The notes beneath the pieces were generated by a model. It saw only the letters and a list, made by a program, of their open reading frames with translations. It did not search any database and was not told the origin of the DNA. Below are positions 61,220 to 64,000 of a stretch of 64,000 nucleotides of DNA, piece after piece. How positions within the stretch are numbered: the stretch's first letter is position 1; each line of letters starts with the position of its first letter. The translations under genes and the position numbers were made by a program. This stretch comes from Palsa-601 sp963801185 (GTDB taxonomy: Bacteria > Actinomycetota > Acidimicrobiia > Acidimicrobiales > Bog-793), in assembly GCA_963801185.1 (NCBI GenBank), contig CAWDDW010000001.1:558001-622000 (forward strand). The letters are read 5' to 3'.

Positions 61220-63874
61220 TCAGAAGTTTCGCGCCGCGAGAGGGAAGGCATCGGCGACCACGGTGACGCGCACCTCGGCCGGAAGCGCCACTCCGGCTGG
61301 GATCTGCAGCGTCGTGCTCTCGACGTCTCCCCCCGATCCCGCCGTCGTCGTGGTCGCAGCCTTGTAGGCGAGCGGCACGAGCGCGCCCGTCGCAGCGTTG
61401 GTGAGAACGATCGAGAGGACGTGCGCCCCCGCCGGGTAGTGGGTCCCGGACGCCAGGGCGAACGTCGCGACGACCGAGCCTGGCGTTCCCCTGCCGGGAC
61501 GCCTGAGGTCGAGCGAGGAGACGCTCAGCCCTTTCGGGGCCGAGCTCGCGCCGCCGGACGATTGGTAGCCCGAGACAAGGAACGTACCGCTCGCCACAAG
61601 GTCACCGGAGTTGTTGCACAGGTTGGTGACCGTCTCGAGCAAGGTGCCGTAATAGGGGACGTCGGCACAGTGCAGCACCCCGTACAAGCTCGATCCTGGC
61701 GCGGCCACGAGGTCGCTTCCGAGCTGCATCCGGAACATCAGCTCTTGCATCGGGACCGGCCCGAAGCTGAAGGGAAGGGTCACGTTCGAGGCCGAGACGG
61801 ACACGAGGCCGTCGTGGTAGCTGCCCTCGAGCGGGAAAGCGAAGGCCGTCGAGGGATCCGCCACGAGGGGACCACCAGCTCGACCCATGGCACCGACGAC
61901 GAACATGAGCAGGTGTCCGTCGCCGTCAGCGTCGGGCGGCGAGACCGAGAGCGTGGAGACGATCCAGTCGTAGCTGTCGAAGCCGATCGCGTTGACGCTC
62001 GTTAGGAACGAAGGAAGCGGGATCGCGAGCCGAGTCAGATTCAGCGCGCTCACGTGCTGCGGGCTGATCCTGAGCGGCAAGGCTCTCGTCGAGCTCGGCG
62101 GAGTCGAGAGCCTGAAGGTCGTTCGGACGTTGCCGGTCGAGCCGTCACCGAGCGGCGTCGACGCGACCTGGTAGGTCCCGGCGATCGTCACTGTGTACCT
62201 GGTATTCGGGGCGAGGAAACCAAGCGGGTCGACGAACACGAAGTGCCCGTCGCCTGAAAGAGACATCGAGAACGGCACGGGTGGGCTGATGGTCACCGAT
62301 GGAGGGTCGCCTGCCTCGAACGCGGCATCGACAGTGACGCCATTTCGCCGGACGACGAGACGGAACGGCATCACCGACTCGGGCGCCACCGTGAGCGTCG
62401 TCGCTGTCTCGGTGGAGCCGCCCGGCGTCACTAGGTAGGTGGCAGTGACATTGGGGGCGAAGGTGGCACCAGGGCTTACGTCGCAGCGCGGATCCCTCCG
62501 GTGCAGGCAGTAGTCGTACGGCACGTACCAGAGCGAGCCGTCCTCGCTTCCGATGTAGACGCCGGAGACACCCAGCGCGGGGGAGCTGTTGAGATCGTTC
62601 CGATCCCGGAGCGCAGGCTCGGACGAGGTCGTGTCAAAGGACCACCGCCGTTGCCCTGTGGCGGCGTCGAGCGCGTAAAGGCGCCCGTCGTCAGAGCCCA
62701 CGTAGACGATGTGGCCCGCGCTCTCACCTGCCGGAGCGCCGCCGATGGCCGGCGAGGACCGGATCACGTCACCGGTGTCGTAGCGCCAGAGGAGATGACC
62801 GCTCGGGTTGATGGCGTACACCGACCCGTCGGTCGAAGCGACGACGACCGCAGTGGTCCGTCCGGCGGAGTCCTTCACGAGAGCCGGCGAGCCATAGATG
62901 TTGTCCGCCGTTTGGAAGGTCCATTCGACTTTGCCCGTCTTGCTGTCGATCGCGTACACCTTCCCGTCGAAAGACGCGCCGTAGAGCGTTCCGTTGCTGG
63001 CGAGCGCGGGTGAAGCTACGACGAAGCCGAGCGTCGCGACTGACCACTGGAGATGGCCGTTGGCACCGAGAGCGAAGATCGAACCGGCGAGCGAGCCCCA
63101 GTAGCTTGTTCCGTCGGGACCGACGGCGGCCTCGGTCCAGACCGCGTTGCCCGTCCGGTGCTCCCATGCGAGAGTGCCGTTCGGGTGCAGGGCGAACGCC
63201 GCTCCGCCCGTGTTGCCCGCGAGCAGCGTTCCGTCGTGGGTGAGCTCGACGTTGCCCTCCCACCACGAGACCTGCTGGCCGGCCGATTGGGATCTAGGGG
63301 CCTTGTAACGCCACAGGACTCGCCGGTCGGGCGAGAGGTTCGTCGGCGCGGTTCGCAGTTGGTAAAGGTAGCCGTCGCCCGAACCGAACGTGACAACGCT
63401 GGACCCGGCCGTGCCGCCGCGCCCGACCGAGGCGGCGGAGTCGATGACGTTCCCGGTCTTGAAGCGCCACTCGAGCTTGCCCGAGCGCGAGACGGCGTAG
63501 AAATAGTCGTCGGCTGATCCGACGTATACGGTCCCGTCTCCACCTATGACCGGTGTCGAGAAGATGCTGTTGCCAGTTGCGTATGACCAGGGCTTGTCGC
63601 CGTAGTAGCGCGCGGCGATCGGGCTCTCGCCGCTGTTGAGCGCGTCGTGGCGCATTTCTGGCCACGGTGACGACGTGTCGACCGGGATCGTGTAGGGGTA
63701 CGTCGCGGCGACGGCCTCCGTAGTCGAGGGATGGTTCTCTGCAGGGCTCGAACTGCTGCACGCCGCGAGCACGGCGCCGCCTAGGGCGACGGCCAGCCAC
63801 GGCTTTGCGCGCACCGACCTCGGCCGCCTGCCGACGCCGCCGCTGCGCTGATCGGCTACTGCGGCAGCTCCCAT
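61220..63874 (-). CDS. PQQ-like beta-propeller surface lipoprotein
   Basis: An 884-residue exported lipoprotein (lipobox LAAC, C39) with an N-terminal seven-to-eight-blade propeller built of PQQ-type repeats (GTVYVGSADDYFYAVSRSGKLEWRFKTGN, GKVYAIDSKTGKVEWTFQT, GRLYALDAATGQRRWSFDT). The C-terminal half is an Ig-like region followed by unknown domains (PPSVTISPPVPFS, TRYTVTIAGTYQV). Without PQQ-binding residues it is more likely a protein-interaction or adhesin scaffold than a dehydrogenase. Convergent neighbour is unknown, as the window ends. Confidence 0.85.
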   Translation of the reverse strand: MGAAAVADQRSGGVGRRPRSVRAKPWLAVALGGAVLAACSSSSPAENHPSTTEAVAATYPYTIPVDTSSPWPEMRHDALNSGESPIAARYYGDKPWSYATGNSIFSTPVIGGDGTVYVGSADDYFYAVSRSGKLEWRFKTGNVIDSAASVGRGGTAGSSVVTFGSGDGYLYQLRTAPTNLSPDRRVLWRYKAPRSQSAGQQVSWWEGNVELTHDGTLLAGNTGGAAFALHPNGTLAWEHRTGNAVWTEAAVGPDGTSYWGSLAGSIFALGANGHLQWSVATLGFVVASPALASNGTLYGASFDGKVYAIDSKTGKVEWTFQTADNIYGSPALVKDSAGRTTAVVVASTDGSVYAINPSGHLLWRYDTGDVIRSSPAIGGAPAGESAGHIVYVGSDDGRLYALDAATGQRRWSFDTTSSEPALRDRNDLNSSPALGVSGVYIGSEDGSLWYVPYDYCLHRRDPRCDVSPGATFAPNVTATYLVTPGGSTETATTLTVAPESVMPFRLVVRRNGVTVDAAFEAGDPPSVTISPPVPFSMSLSGDGHFVFVDPLGFLAPNTRYTVTIAGTYQVASTPLGDGSTGNVRTTFRLSTPPSSTRALPLRISPQHVSALNLTRLAIPLPSFLTSVNAIGFDSYDWIVSTLSVSPPDADGDGHLLMFVVGAMGRAGGPLVADPSTAFAFPLEGSYHDGLVSVSASNVTLPFSFGPVPMQELMFRMQLGSDLVAAPGSSLYGVLHCADVPYYGTLLETVTNLCNNSGDLVASGTFLVSGYQSSGGASSAPKGLSVSSLDLRRPGRGTPGSVVATFALASGTHYPAGAHVLSIVLTNAATGALVPLAYKAATTTTAGSGGDVESTTLQIPAGVALPAEVRVTVVADAFPLAARNF

Positions 63875-64000
63875 GAGCTGAAGTGTCGTGCCCTCGCCTG
63901 CCGCGGGGTAGAGGCGAACGTCACGACGCGCCGACCTCCAGATGGTCCGCGTACATCGCTGACCCGCAAGCTGAGCGAGGCCGATCTCACTCCGCAGCCA
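63875..64000. other. right-end non-coding stretch
   Basis: No gene, RNA or repeat was recognised in the last 126 bases; it probably holds the promoter of the PQQ-propeller gene. Confidence 0.4.

Overview
The window is GC-rich, densely coded actinobacterial chromosome. The best guess is an Acidimicrobiia-like or other deep-branching actinomycete, probably an environmental genome. The evidence is a mec-cysO-cysM-murI-rph-rdgB run in the order known from Mycobacterium, a PimB-like mannosyltransferase, two F420-type oxidoreductase families, a B12-dependent ribonucleotide reductase and many GTG starts. No phage, plasmid, CRISPR array or IS element was found. The lineage is an inference from gene content only.

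Layout. 0-9 kb: alpha/beta-hydrolase, UvrD-like helicase, a W/Y-repeat helical protein, an Rrf2 regulator beside a CBS + cystathionine gamma-lyase operon (reverse transsulfuration), a GAF-GGDEF protein, a broken GNAT gene, and tRNA-Arg(UCU), whose 3' end has been copied into a short tandem array. 9-18 kb (accessory-looking): an adenylate cyclase-STAND ATPase-TPR protein, a second W/Y-repeat protein, secreted pentapeptide/collagen-like and beta-helix/FN3 proteins flanking a heptamer repeat, an HTH antitoxin with a decayed PIN toxin, and tRNA-Lys and tRNA-His. 18-29 kb: riboflavin kinase, HMG-CoA lyase-like enzyme, BNR propeller, HAD and Rieske domains in one frame, DJ-1/GlxA pair, phosphoribosyltransferase with a DUF2142 membrane protein, NCS1 permease, adenosine deaminase and RmlC-like epimerase. 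29-36 kb: class II ribonucleotide reductase carrying an intein at its catalytic cysteine, diverging from glycerol kinase across a promoter with an embedded palindrome; PlsC. 36-47 kb: CHAP wall hydrolase, AlaC-like aminotransferase, LLM oxidoreductase, ROK glucokinase, SRPBCC protein, PimB-like transferase, small CxxC proteins, DUF885 peptidase, FGGY kinase and D-threonine-aldolase-like enzyme. 47-53 kb: rdgB-rph-murI-cysM-cysO-mec on the minus strand, then smpB and tmRNA on the plus strand. 53-64 kb: methyltransferase, orphan Hcp, Tat-secreted protein, a sugar ABC transporter operon with a duplicated permease, and a PQQ-propeller lipoprotein.

How genes work together. Sulfur metabolism appears twice: sulfide transfer from the ubiquitin-like CysO to CysM, and homocysteine to cysteine through CBS and the gamma-lyase. 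The nearby Rrf2 protein is a candidate regulator of the second route. CysO has ten residues after its usual Gly-Gly end, so it may need maturation by the neighbouring JAMM protease. Translation rescue is complete (SmpB + tmRNA). PlsC, PimB, CHAP, ROK and SRPBCC resemble the envelope neighbourhood of mycobacteria.

Caution. At least eight otherwise well-conserved reading frames are broken by a single-base indel (near 8.2, 9.68, 15.99, 22.04, 28.24, 40.80, 52.28 and 57.18 kb). The density suggests uncorrected sequencing error more than eight independent pseudogenes. I annotate the full-length intended genes and mark the break in each.
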